Source of the DNA: Limanda limanda
Lineage: Eukaryota; Chordata; Actinopteri; Pleuronectiformes; Pleuronectidae
Direction of reading: 5' to 3'
DNA length: 64,000 bases
Assembly: GCF_963576545.1 (NCBI RefSeq)
Contig: NC_083649.1
Location: forward strand, 5,259,406 to 5,323,405
In this document: piece by piece, positions 1 through 12,356 of the stretch
Numbering within the stretch: position 1 is the stretch's first letter
Layout: every line of letters starts with the position of its first letter
Made by a program: the position numbers and the translations under genes
Notes under the pieces: generated by a model
What the model was told of the DNA's origin: nothing
Databases searched by the model: none
The model's input: the letters and a program-made list of their open reading frames with translations, nothing else

Positions 1-194
1 TTCATGGATGTGAGGTTTGTGTGTTCTAGAAAGAAGTCTAACTTCCAATTTCCACATTTTGTTATGATTTACAGCCCTAGCATAGGATTAATACTGTACT
101 AGTACAGTACAGCACACATTTGGGACAAGGAAGCGAAAATTAAAGTTGGAAATCATGCTTTGTGATATTGGACTCCATGAAGTTTGGGTAAGAC

Positions 195-450
195 GTTCAT
201 GGTCCTAGGCAACATGGTTGTGCTCCTCAGAAATAAAGTTCTGGGTTCGAACCTGCCAGCTGACCTGAACTTTCCTGTCTTAAACTTTGCGTGGGGTTTC
301 TCTGGGTACTCAAGCATCCCCAGCTCCACCCTAGGTGTAAATTATAGCCTGGATGGTTGTATCCATACGCCAGACCCTGTCCACGGGGTCATGCTCCAGC
401 TCCTCCACGAAGGATAAAGGATATGGATGGACTCATGGGTCCAATGAGTT
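195..450 (+). repeat. Decayed SINE-like teleost repeat
   Basis: The stretch contains a tRNA B-box-like GGTTCGAACC at about 243-252. It then follows the familiar teleost repeat order: a 'gtggggtttctctgggtac' block, a 'ggtgtaaat' block and a 'ggataaaggatatggatgga' tail. The many differences from the consensus I remember suggest an old copy. A 77-aa open frame across it is accidental. Identification is by recall of the family's appearance, not by alignment. Confidence 0.55.
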
Positions 451-3400
451 CCTCTGCGCAGCCACCCTTAGGTAAGGCTATACCCTGACCAACACAATCT
501 CAAAAATTGAGTGTATTTCTGTGAACTGACCTCAGAGATTCAAACCTAATGTTTTCTGTGAGACCCTTTCTTCCAAGGCCACCAAATTCAAACCAAAAAC
601 AATTGTGAGATTAGCAAAATATATATGGCAATCCACAAACTACCCTTTAGTTGCGCAACCTCCAACTGTGATATCTTGTAATGCAACAGATTTAAAGTAA
701 ATTCAGCCCCTTCATGCTTCAAAAGAAATGATTTAACTCATCAAATTTGATATGTCTTGTTCTATTTCTATACAGATCTGAAAACTGCACAATGTCAGTC
801 CAATATTTCTCACTGTGGGGTTGCAGTGGAAGCCAGAGGTCGTGATTTTCACAATTTTAGCTCAACTCATGGATAATTACACCAGATCTAAAAACGCAGT
901 CGACCCACAAAGCAGGAGAGGACAGGAACTGGCAGCCGCAGCATGACACGCCATCAATTAACAGGCAGCCTAAGCCAAAAAGGGGCAGAATGTTTCCAGC
1001 AATTAACAAAACAATCTGTTCCTGCCACAAAATATGACATTTTCCCTGTGACAGGATGACGCATCGTGTGATTTCTTGAAAAGAGCCGAGCCAATGCTGC
1101 AGCAGAGCTCGTGTCATTGGCTCCGAGGAGTGTACTAGCGGGCGTGAACCTGCTGTCACCTCACACCAGTATCCAATAGGAATGTGGCCGTGACACCAAC
1201 ATTGGCAAGGCAACGCCGGCCGCATGACTAGCAACTAGCGACTGAGCCGGAAAATGCTAACTGGCCTCTCTCTCTCTCTCTCTCTCAGCCCTTCCCCTAA
1301 AACCTCCTTCCCGTGCCCCACACACATTGCACCCCCCACGGCTCGCTGCGTGCTGGAGCTGTACGGTCGCATTCTCTGTCACAAGACCCAGATTTTACAC
1401 AACCCATTCATTGTGTGTCTGTCAGTAAACCCCCCCGCTCTCTCTGCTGATGAAAGGTTCAGGTTGACGGGTTAGAGGAGCGAGCGGAGGGGGGGGAAAA
1501 AGGAAAGAATGCTTTGCAGCCTTGTTTTGGCAATGTTGTCTTTTTTCTTTCCTGCTGCGTCAGGCCAGCGAGCGACCTCGGGTTTCCGACTGTTACGTTC
1601 ACCACGGAGCGCTCGCTCTGTCACACGGCGTCTGACACTCGGGAGGAGTTGTGCTTTTTTTTTTTTTCTCCTCCCTGCTCCTCCAGTAAATGGGCTACGT
1701 AATGTGTAGTTCCACCGGCGCTGCAGCAGGGCGGAGAAAAAAAGAAAAGTGACAGCGGAGGTAAAAAATAAAAGGCAACTGGGGTAAAGTGCATTAAATG
1801 ATAAGATAAAACTCATCACTGTCATAACTTATCAATCAGATGCACTGTTCCTTAACTGGTTTACCAATTAGACTAATCAACAAAATGTGCGCTACTTCTG
1901 TTGTATCAATTCACGCGAAAATTCCACCTTAAAGCAAATGGGACATGTATCTAAATTAATTTAATATATCTTAATATTAATATCTAATAAAACAAAACAC
2001 TTTGGGAAGCATTGAGCTGCTGTTTCCATCTTTTTCTCCATTTCCTAACAGAAATCGACAAATAATGAAATTGACTAATAAATATTACATGGTCATCATG
2101 AGGCAAACAACCTTCAAAATATATAAATACATTTTCTTCTTTTCAATCTCCTTCATTGTCTCTATTATCTTTACATGTCTAGTTCCAGGACCCAAGGAAT
2201 GTACTTGACATTTGCTGTCACATCTAGTGAAGCATCCGTCCTTCACACTGTTCTTATATAACTGACAGAACAACAATACAGCGTTATGTAACTTGCTTTC
2301 TATAGGATAAATAGTATAGGTGAGAGATGTGGATGGAAGTCTAGTTATTTCTAAGGCTTTAATGTTGGCCCTCTTGTATTGGACATATTATCAAGTAGAT
2401 CTTTCACGCACGAGACAGGCAAAACTGATGACATGCATTAATGGTTATTTTACTGTGTTCTTGTATAATTATATTAGATCTATAACGTTAAGTATTTGGC
2501 AGCTGGTCATGTAAGCCTCATTGAATGAGTAAACTGTACATTACAGGCTGCAGATTCAGAAAATGCACTAAGAACTCCACTGCTGTGTGAAAAAAAGAAA
2601 AGGCAAACAGTGACTGTGGCCTTCAGCCTCTACAGCTGGTGATGTGGAGCATTACGACCCCTTGTCGAGTCAAGTAGGTCAAGGGTTCTTCTGATACTAT
2701 ATGATAATAGCGTTAGATTGGTGATGAACTGTCGTTATCAAGGATCATTGTGAAACACGCACTGTATGTTTCAGCACAAGTGCTAAACATCACATGTTAA
2801 CGCAGTCATGTGACCCGTCCCTGACATTGTTAGTCGGCGCAATTATAACGGGGTAGAACAAATGAATCGTGTGTGTTTTAACAAACAGTGATCATGAGAG
2901 TACAACTTAGGATAAGGTATAAAACAATCAGGGCAACAATCCACCATTGTTTTTTATTTATTGAAACGATTTTAAAAAGAGAAAAGTCAAATCTTAAAAA
3001 CATGAATATCTTTAGGTTTTCAACAGTTTTCCTTTAAGGCCCATGATAGAAAACTTCATTTATCTGTCATTTATCTGAGACGTCATGATTGACAGCTAAG
3101 ATTGACTTGGAATCGGTCAAGCATGTGTGTTGGATTGACCTTTAACCTGCAGCTCCACGCCATAATCACTGCTACGCATTCTCAAGCAACTCGAAAGAAG
3201 CCAAAATGCAAGATGGCCGTACCAATATCAAACCAAGCTTCTTCACCTTTAGTAAACTTGAGGAAGTAGGTTATATTGTGGTTTTATTTGTTGATTTTGA
3301 CCAAATAGTCAGTTTTTGACATAGTTAACAAGATGGTCTTTGTGCAAGGCAGTGGAAGACAGATGAATTATTTTATTACTGATAATTGTTAATTTAAAAA

Positions 3401-3837
3401 TCGTCGTAACACAAACCTACTGAGGCTGCTTCCACAAAATGCAGAGACCACAGTAGATATCAGAGACTGGTTTAGTGTTGGGGAGCAAGCAGCATGACAT
3501 CCCCCCCGAGGCAGAGACGCTTGTAAGAACAACATTCTCCATCTGATGAGCATTCGTAAATTAGTAGGAGCGTTATCCAGGGGTCGGCCTCTGTGTTTCC
3601 CAGTGCATAGCTAACTCAGCAGTCGGCTCTGACCAGAGCTCAGAGGCGGATTAGCGAGAGCGACAGCGTACAAATGAGCATTGAACTGAGCTGTGCACAA
3701 GTGAGCCGGCCACACTGACTCACAAAGACACACTATATTCATTTCTTCCACTTTGCAGCCCGATACCCTGGAGATACACAGCTACAAAGAGAAGACGCAC
3801 GTGAATCGAGTGTTTGTTTGTATTTGATTTACACAGA
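451..3837. other. Non-coding stretch, no gene recognised
   Basis: No open frame here resembles a known protein or carries paired splice signals that I could join to a neighbour. It holds a short (TC)n run at about 1264-1287, poly-G and poly-T runs near 1490 and 1658, and AT-rich unique DNA. If the TLCD3-like gene at 6.5 kb continues leftwards, this may be part of its first intron. Its expected second exon (a Leu-Val-Ser-Ser-Val/Ile-Gln-Ala type start) was looked for and not found. Confidence 0.5.
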
Positions 3838-6262
3838 TTAACTGTTGTTTGTTTGACTCAAATCTGAAGTTGGTTCTTGTGCAACTGAAATGTCACTTGG
3901 GATGTGGAGCAGTGACGTGTCCCCCGGTGGATGCAAGGTGTCGCATTTGGTCTCGGGAGGATATGAACCATGAACCATGAACCATGAACCATGACAAGTA
4001 GAAGGGCAGTAGAGTATTCTCACACACGTTGTTCCGTGCAAAGAGCGGATGAATTTCACTCACACGGACGTTATGAAAACTGTTCTTCTTGTTCCATGTT
4101 TTCCACGACTCGCTGTGCTTTGTGCTTTGGTATTTTTCAGTCCATGTTATCATGAATGCATTCCTGTGTTATCACAGGGACACATACACGCAAATCATCC
4201 TTGTAAAAGGAAAAACACAGATAAATCAAAAGAAAACAAATATATAAATATCAAGTAGATGAAATAAAAAGACTGGTATTTGTTTATTTATACTTATACT
4301 GAGTTTGCTCACTGATCTATAACAAACTCTAAGTTTGTTCACCTCCGATTAATATGTCTCTACCTGTGTGGAGCAGTGACGAGTCCCCTGGTGGACGCAT
4401 GGTTGTAATTTAAGTATTTGCAAATACTAGATCAACTTCATTCCCATGGAAACTAATAAAACTGTATTTCTTGTACCATGTTTACCAGGACTCACTATGC
4501 ATTTATGCTAAGATATTTTTCAGGACACATTATTATGAATGCTGTCCTATATTATCACAGGGATAATTGCAAGTCATTCTTATAAAAAGGGGAAACACTG
4601 ATAAATCAAAAGCACACAAATATCTTATACTTCCAAGTAGAGGAAATAGAAATACTGTTTTATTTTTATATATACTGAGGTTGTTCACTGATAATAAAGC
4701 AAAAGTTTGTTCGCCTCCAACTAAAATGTCTTGATCTATGTGGTGGAGACGAGTTCTCTGAGGGACGCAGGGTTTAGTTTTAGTCTTTCAGTAATTGCAG
4801 TATCAGCAAGGTACCACCAAATCAATTCCACTCACAAGAATACTGATAAACTGTATTTGCTGTAGTATTGTTCAATCACTGTTATCATGAGTGCATTCTC
4901 CCAGTATCACAGGGACACATATCTGCAAATCATCCTTGTGAAGGGGGAAAACAACACTGATCAATCAAAAGGACACAAATATATATAACACACATTTAAA
5001 GTAATAAAACATCAAGTAGGGGAAATAAAAACACTGGTTCGTTTTTTATTGTTATTTATAATAATAAACCCATCAAAGTTGGTTGATCTCTAATGTGTCT
5101 ATGTATGTGGAGCAGTGACGAGTATCTGCTGGATGAAGGGTTCTAGTTTCTCAATTACATGCAAGGTTGCAGTATTTGCAACATACCAATGAGAGTACTT
5201 AATATGTTATTACTCACATCCACACGTATAATACTGTGTTTTTCACTGATAATAAACCCAAAGTTGGTTGATCTCTAACTGGAATGTGAATGTGGAGCAG
5301 TGACGAGTATCTGCTGGATGCAGGGTTCTAGTTTCTCTATTACATGCAAGGTTGCAATTGCAGTATTTGCAACGTACCTATGCGAGTACTAAATACATTA
5401 TTACTCACATCTACACTAGTAATACTGTGTTTTTCACTGATAATAAACCCAAAGTTGGTTGATCTTAAACTTGAATGTGTATGTGGAGCAGTGACGAGTA
5501 TCTGCTGGATGCAGGGTTCTAGTTTCTCAAATACATGCAAGGTTGCAGTATTTGCAATGAGAGTACTAAATACATTATTACTCACATTAATACTAATAAC
5601 ACTGTGTTTTTCACTGATAATAAAGCCAAAGTTGGTTAATCTCAAACTGGAATGTGTATGTGGAGCAGTGACGAGTATCTGCTGGATGCAGGGTTCTAGT
5701 TTCTCAAATACATGCAAGGTTGCAGTATTTGCAATGCGAGTACTAAATACATTATTACTTGCATCCACACTAATAATACTGTGTTTTTCACTGATAATAA
5801 AGCCAAAGTCTGTTGATCTTTTACTGGAATGTGTATGTGAATGTATACAGTGGAGTATCTGCTGGATGCAGGGTTCTAGTTTCTCAATTACATGCAAGGT
5901 TGCAGTATTTGCAATGAGAGTACTAAATACATTATTACTCGCATCCACACTAATAATACTGTATTTTTCACTGATAATAAAGCCAAAGTCTGTTGATCTC
6001 TTACTGGAATGTTTATGTGAATGTATACAGTGGAGTATCTGCTGGATGCAGGGTTCTAGTTTCTCAAATACATGCAAGGTTGCAGTATTTGCAATGCGAG
6101 TACTAAATACATTATTACTCACATCCACACTAGTAATACTGTGCCTGCGTTGGTATTAATCACCCCCAACCCCCCCTCCCTCCTTCCCGTCCCGTTATAT
6201 CATGCCTGTATTCATACAGAATCTCAGGGACACATATTTGCAAATCATCCTTATAGAAATTT
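3838..6262. repeat. Two-level tandem (satellite-like) array
   Basis: The anchor 'gtggagcagtgacgag' or a close variant recurs at about 3904, 4369, 4738 (degenerate), 5107, 5292, 5482 and 5659. The phrase 'gtatctgctggatg' recurs at about 5122, 5308, 5498, 5675, 5855 and 6035. The left part therefore has units of roughly 365-470 bp and the right part five or more units of roughly 177-190 bp. The long units carry an extra block ('atcatgaatgcattc', then a 'cacagggacacata' block and an 'aaatcatcctt' block) at about 4150, 4530, 4885 and again at about 6200. The short units lack it. The short unit thus looks like an internally deleted derivative that multiplied inside an older array. Spurious 262- and 271-aa open frames on both strands arise because the short unit is near 180 bp. 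Confidence 0.85.
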
Positions 6263-6269
6263 AAATAAC

Positions 6270-6900
6270 GCGGATTGAATGGGAAAATCCCCGGGAATCG
6301 ACCCTGGATCCGGGGTCGTACAAGGCCCGAAGAGGCGGATCGGAACCCGCGGCACTGCGGCTAAACGAGCACGGCAGCCGGTGCAAGCTAGCGGCACCGT
6401 TACTAGCTTAAAGCCCGCGATGCTATAACGGAGCTACCGCGGAGAGAGAGAGAGAAGACACCGGGGAATGGAGGCGGGCTAGGCGGGTTTACCTCTCGCT
6501 GACCAGCACCACGTCGGCCTCGCTCCAGCGGCGGAACACGCAGGGCAGCAGCCGCCTGAAGGCGAGGAACAGCCCGGGGAACACCACGGCGCCACACGCC
6601 AGAACCTGCAACATCCTGCCGGTGCTCGGAGCTCCCAACGCGGCCCCGGGGATCTGGACTGGCTCCCTGCGGCCGCTCCGCGACGTCCGGCGGGTCACAC
6701 GCCGGGCTGGGGCATGCTCACAAGGCCGGGGCTCGGTGCGTCTTCACCGGGGAACAGAGGGACATCCACACCGGGCGGCACACACTCGTTCATGCACTCA
6801 CGCACACACACACCGCACTGTCGAGCTTGCGGTGAGGGGACTCACGTAATATCCGGTGGTCACTGTCGCAGTAAAAGTCCTGACCCTGCGCCGGAACTAG
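6270..6900. promoter_or_regulatory. CpG-rich promoter region of the TLCD3-like gene
   Basis: The base composition changes sharply from AT-rich flanks to a GC- and CpG-dense block of about 600 bp. It surrounds the start codon of the minus-strand TLCD3-like exon at 6614. Such an unmethylated-type island at a first coding exon is typical of a housekeeping-type vertebrate promoter. No TATA box is evident on the minus strand between 6620 and 6720. Confidence 0.6.
6493..6614 (-). CDS. tlcd3b: First coding exon of a TLC-domain (TLCD3/FAM57-type) membrane protein
   Basis: The ATG (6612-6614) opens 40 codons plus two bases, and the exon stops at a good donor (AG|gtaaac) just left of 6493. The peptide begins MLQVLACGAVVFPGLFLAF, a hydrophobic start, and ends with a Trp-Ser-Glu-Ala-Asp-Val-Val-Leu-Val-Ser-Glu-Arg type segment. 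This pattern (V-V-F-P-G-L-F, then E-A-D-x-V-x-V-S-x-R) matches the N-terminus of TLCD3B better than TLCD3A. The boundary falls inside the Arg codon, where I would expect it for this family. TLCD3 proteins are multi-pass ER/Golgi membrane proteins linked to ceramide metabolism. Only this exon is visible; the rest should lie at lower coordinates, at least 6.4 kb away if it is outside the window. Family placement is fairly sure; the A/B paralogue is less so. Confidence 0.68.
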
Positions 6901-6989
6901 TTGAGTTTTACAAGGGGGGTGGGGAGTAAAAGGGGTTCGATGCTCTTATTTTGAAGGTCAAACTTTACCGAGGTCATTTGGATCATGAA

Positions 6990-7395
6990 CAAGTTGAAAT
7001 AATTAGATTGTATTTTATTCTTAGTTAAAATGATGTGTTTGTCTTTGTTTCTAAATTAAAATATTTAGTTTTTCTGATTCTTAATTAACATATTTAGTTT
7101 GTCTTTGATTCTTAGTTAAAATGATTAGTTTGTCTTTGATTCTTAGTTAAAATGATTGGCTTGTTTTTGATTCTTAGTTAAAATTATAAGTTTGTCTTTC
7201 ATTCTTAGTTAAAATTATTATTTTGTCTTTGATTATTAATTTAAATGATACATTTGTCTTTGATTCTTAGTTAAAATAATTCGTTTGTCTTTGATTCTTA
7301 GTTAAAATTATGAGTTTGTCTTGTAATTTTAATCTAAATATATTGTTTGTATTATATTCTAAATTTAAATCAATAGTTTTTGTCTTTTATTCTGA
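6990..7395. repeat. 31-bp AT-rich minisatellite
   Basis: About ten to twelve degenerate copies of a 31-bp unit ('ttagttaaaatgattagttt' followed by 'gtctttgattc') run head to tail. Copies in the middle (7080-7330) are best preserved and the edges decay. No coding potential. Confidence 0.85.
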
Positions 7396-10240
7396 GTTTT
7401 ATTTTATTTTATATGTTAATAATGAATCAATTGTAATAGTATGAATGATTGTTATAATAATACAAATAAGGATAGTGGCATTATGATACAAAATAATAAT
7501 GATGATAATAAAAAAACAATAACAACGACAATAATGATATTATAATGATAACATATAATAACTTTATATTGAAACTTTCAGGGTACCAAAGGACACTTTT
7601 CAGATTAAGTAAAGCATATAAAGCAATAAATAAATAAAAATAAAACAAGCAAAGTGAAAATAATGCTACAATGATAGAAAGTACAGTCAATCAAGTACTA
7701 ACATTTGAGGTACTTGTACTTCTAGTATCACCATTTTGATACACTTTTAGACAGAATTAAGTCTGAAACAACAGTACATGTGTTATAAGGGGCTGAATGG
7801 TGAAACATGAACACTGTTGAACCCACACTGTCTCAATGGGCCTATCTGTGGTTCGTCTTATCTAAACTGAGACTATCAGCCATCGGATCTGGCTATCAGC
7901 GGTCAAGTAAGCGTTCCTTTTAAACTCAATTGACCCGGCTGCACTGGTCTTGATGAGGAGTGTCTGATGGCCGCCTGGCTTCATGTGACAAGACGTCTAA
8001 GTTACACCAACACACAGCAAACTGCTCTCAACGCTATGGATTTTCTAAACATTAGTTTAGTATTTTAAGATGATACACTTGGGTTAACAGTGCAACAATT
8101 AGGTTATGGTATTTCGATGAATGGATGATGATGCGCACTGTAAGTTCATTGAAGACTGAAAGTATGTTTTATAGACTCACAATCAATTTCGATGGACCAG
8201 AAAAAGGTGCCAGACACATATTTCTGCCTTGAAGTTCTGTCTTATTACTTTACAAAGTCTATTTAACTCACATGTTCGAGAGCTTCTATTTGTTTTGTCC
8301 TCTTTTCCCCCCAACTTTCATAACTGATTAATCCTGTTATTATTTCCTTAGTTAATAATGGTTCTCTTTTGTCTTAAAAATGTCAGAACATTGTGGAAAT
8401 GGCCATCACTTGTTTTGTCTCAACATAAATTGTATATGCAGGACATGACAGCTTATTTGGATCGCCTCCTGGTGGCTGTCTGCAGTACAGGTCAAAAAGG
8501 CCCCCCCACGTCGGTAGATGAGACATGGACCAAACTAAAAAGTCAAAGTCCACTTTAAATAAAATTAAAGTCATCTCTTCAATTCACTCTCACAAAATAA
8601 AATAAACCAACTGGAATGAACGAATATTTGGCATTTTTAATTGGTTATAAAAAATTGTTTATTATTATTGATTAATCCCATTTAATCGGTTTCAGGTCTA
8701 ATTCTTATGGGTTCTCAGACTACAAGATGTCATATATTTGATGGTAAATCAATGCAATTTTCTCTTCAGGTCTTAAAATAATTCTTGTTACTGGAAGACT
8801 ATTGTCGTTCTCTTATATGACGCAAGTACATTCCCTGAAGGAAACTTAAATAATGAAAAACCTTTCCAATATACTCTGTTTAAACTGTTCAGTGTTAATC
8901 ACTGACTAAGTTAAATCAGTATTAAAGTCGAATTCGAATTGTCCATGACTCATAGATAACAGTAACTACTGTACTTTAAAAGCACAGGTGCATTTCAAAA
9001 TTTCACCTCTCCGAGATAACCAGAGAATTCAGGTAGCGTATCAGTCGCTTCAGATAAGATGTAACTAAGATTTATATGACTGTTAAATGTGCCTTTTATT
9101 TCTATGTGAAAATGGTTTTATTACATTTACTAGCCTTTGTTAAGTTTCTATTTCCAGTGACATGCTCTCAAGACTATCATAAGTTTCGAAGGTGCCATAC
9201 AGGAAACAGTGCCTCCTGAGCTACAGACTCCCGCTCGATTTTGCAAGGATGCTTCGGTGGAGTCTCTCCTCTAGACCAAAGTGCAGTACCATAAAAACAA
9301 GGAAATGGTACGCCACCAAAAAAACCCAAAGATGTCACAAGTATTATAAAGTAAAGATATCAGTTGTTGTAACTGAGTTGAGCAAATCCTGCCTTGTTGT
9401 AAAACCCCTTCACTAATGTCAGAGAAATGAAACTGTAGCCCTCTTACTGTTCATGTTCCTGTCGGGCGCTCTCAGGTGAAGTAGCACTAAGGTCAGAAAT
9501 GTTGAATTCCTACAAGAAGGTGCTTTTAAGGGAACTCCACTGATTTGAAACACCAGCATCTAACGACAAGTCTTCACTGAGTACAACTGAACATCTGAAT
9601 ATATCGTTTAAACACGTTTTTGTGTCCATAGGAAGTTGTGTCTGATAAATTTGACCCACAAGACGAGGGAAGCAGCTCCAGCCTGCATCAGCTGCCACAA
9701 GAATAATGTTCCCAAATAACCAACTTAGTGTGGGACTTCATTTACTTTCTGGTTTTATCTACACAAACCAAAGTGAAAAATATCGACATTCGTCAATTTT
9801 CAGATGGTATTGTTATTTCTATTCATTTATTATTTCTCGTATAGCGGAGAATAGTGGAAGCTTGGAAGCTCTGTTCCAAGAGACAAACACATTTACACAT
9901 GAATGTCAACGGTTTCTCTTTTGTATCGGCCGTCAGCAGAGACAACACGGTTTAGGCTGCAGGAAATCATTTTTTTCTGGCAGGTTGATCCCTGGGAAAA
10001 AACAGCTGAGACTCGTCCACAGTGTGAATAAAATGCTCCTGTGCTGAGGCCACCGTGTGTTTTCAGCTTCGGACTGATGGACAGCCCGCCAAGCAGAGCG
10101 AAGTGAGGACCATTCAGACAGCTACTTTATTTCTCAGTCTTTACTAGTATATCTTCTTACACTATATTATATATTATATTATAACTAATGGTCCTGACAA
10201 AAGGAAGAAGAGCAATTCACTCAGGAAGTCCTGTAACTCA
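7396..10240. other. Intergenic stretch without recognised genes
   Basis: AT-rich unique sequence with AAT/ATG-rich simple tracts at 7480-7560. The only structured piece noticed is the dispersed repeat listed at 8454-8560. Open frames of up to 113 aa (9706-10047) have no recognisable motif, no Kozak-plus-splice context and no repeated codon pattern; I treat them as chance. Confidence 0.5.
8454..8560 (+). repeat. Dispersed repeat copy 1 (ggaccaaactaaaaagtcaa family)
   Basis: The block 'cgcctcctggtggctgtctg', then 'cagtacaggtcaaaaagg', and finally 'acatggaccaaactaaaaag' reappears in the same order at 39738-39840. Its last third reappears at 25445-25490. All three are on the plus strand. This is an interspersed fish repeat of unknown class; I see no terminal repeats. 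Confidence 0.65.
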
Positions 10241-10242
10241 AG

Positions 10243-11309
<1,067 letters not shown>

Positions 11310-11694
11310 CACCAACACAGTAACTTCCTTCGAGGAGAGCCTGGTTTGTCGAGGTTTGCAAAAACTACATTTCCACTAGGTATTGATATCCTGACAAAGA
11401 CCTGTTTAAGTTTAAAAAGTGGAATGGTCTAATCCGTTTTATGCCAAAAAAAAAGGATGTTCATTACGCCGCTGCAGCCTTGACCTCTCACACTCTCAAC
11501 TCGCTTTTTATTCAGAAAAAGTCCAAAGTCGGCCGAATGCAGCGAGCGTGCCATAAAAAAACAAATATGTCCCCATGGTTAGGATTAATAAACCTATCAC
11601 ATCACTATGTGCTTTGTCTTCCCTGTATCCCTGCGCAAACAGCCACCCACTGGTGGGAGGGCTGCAGATGATGGACTGGTGTGATAAAAAACGG
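11310..11694. other. Upstream flank of the mucin-like gene
   Basis: About 385 bp of unique sequence between the microsatellite and the putative promoter. A chance 76-aa frame crosses it. I see no exon or repeat. Confidence 0.4.
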
Positions 11695-11759
11695 TAATAA
11701 AAGCGAGTGTTTGGAGATATCCTCGTCTCTTGACAGAAGAATCACTGACAACCTCTCAG
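11695..11759 (+). promoter_or_regulatory. Putative promoter and 5' non-coding exon of the mucin-like gene
   Basis: An AATAAAAG TATA-like box lies at about 11696-11703. Some 25-60 bp downstream is a short stretch ending in a strong donor, CTCTCAG|gtgagt (exon end 11759). A matching acceptor (ggaaaacag|ctcctg, exon from 12304) precedes the start codon at 12357. The arrangement suggests an untranslated first exon. It is inferred from signals only. Confidence 0.45.
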
Positions 11760-12356
11760 GTGAGTCGCACCTTTCCTCTTAGATCTGAACACGCAAAGTC
11801 TGGGACTGCACACAAAAGCTATTTTAATTTATCTGAGAATCCAAGTATCTTTGTGTTACTTTCCTTTAATCTCAAACTCCTTTCCGGGGAAAATCATCAG
11901 GCAGAAATATTTTGTCTCTCTGATGTTCACATATACATTATATTTGAGAAATATATACAGATGTTAACTGAATTAAGTATGCGGATGAGAATCGACTAAA
12001 CTCTGATATGTTCTGCATGATTTACATAAATGATAGATCTGGGTTGCAATTTGTTCCTGAAGGGGGGGGGGGGACTAAATGAGTTCAGGTGGATTTTATT
12101 CGCGAATAAGTTTGTCTTTTCACACTTGACAATGCAGGGGTGGGGGAAATAATTGCTGTGGTGATAATACTTCTCCAGTTTGCGACGGAGGAAAGTTGGA
12201 TAAGCTTGAATGTTGCCGAAAGGAAAGAGTGAAATATGATGCGTGTGTTTGCACAGATATGAACTGTGTCTCTGTGTTTGTGCGTCTGTGTTTCGGAAAA
12301 CAGCTCCTGACTTCAAGAACCACTTTTTGTGACGCTTGACACATCGATCTGGGACA

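Noticed and set aside
195..450. tRNA gene suggested by a B-box sequence
   Set aside because: No acceptor-stem complementarity or A-box at the right distance; the context is that of a decayed SINE-like repeat. The same applies to the B-boxes at about 45807 and 61526.
5340..6159. Long overlapping open frames (262 aa minus, 271 aa plus) with internal repeats
   Set aside because: They exist only because the about-180-bp satellite unit is close to a multiple of three. Both strands are open at once and there are no protein motifs or splice context.
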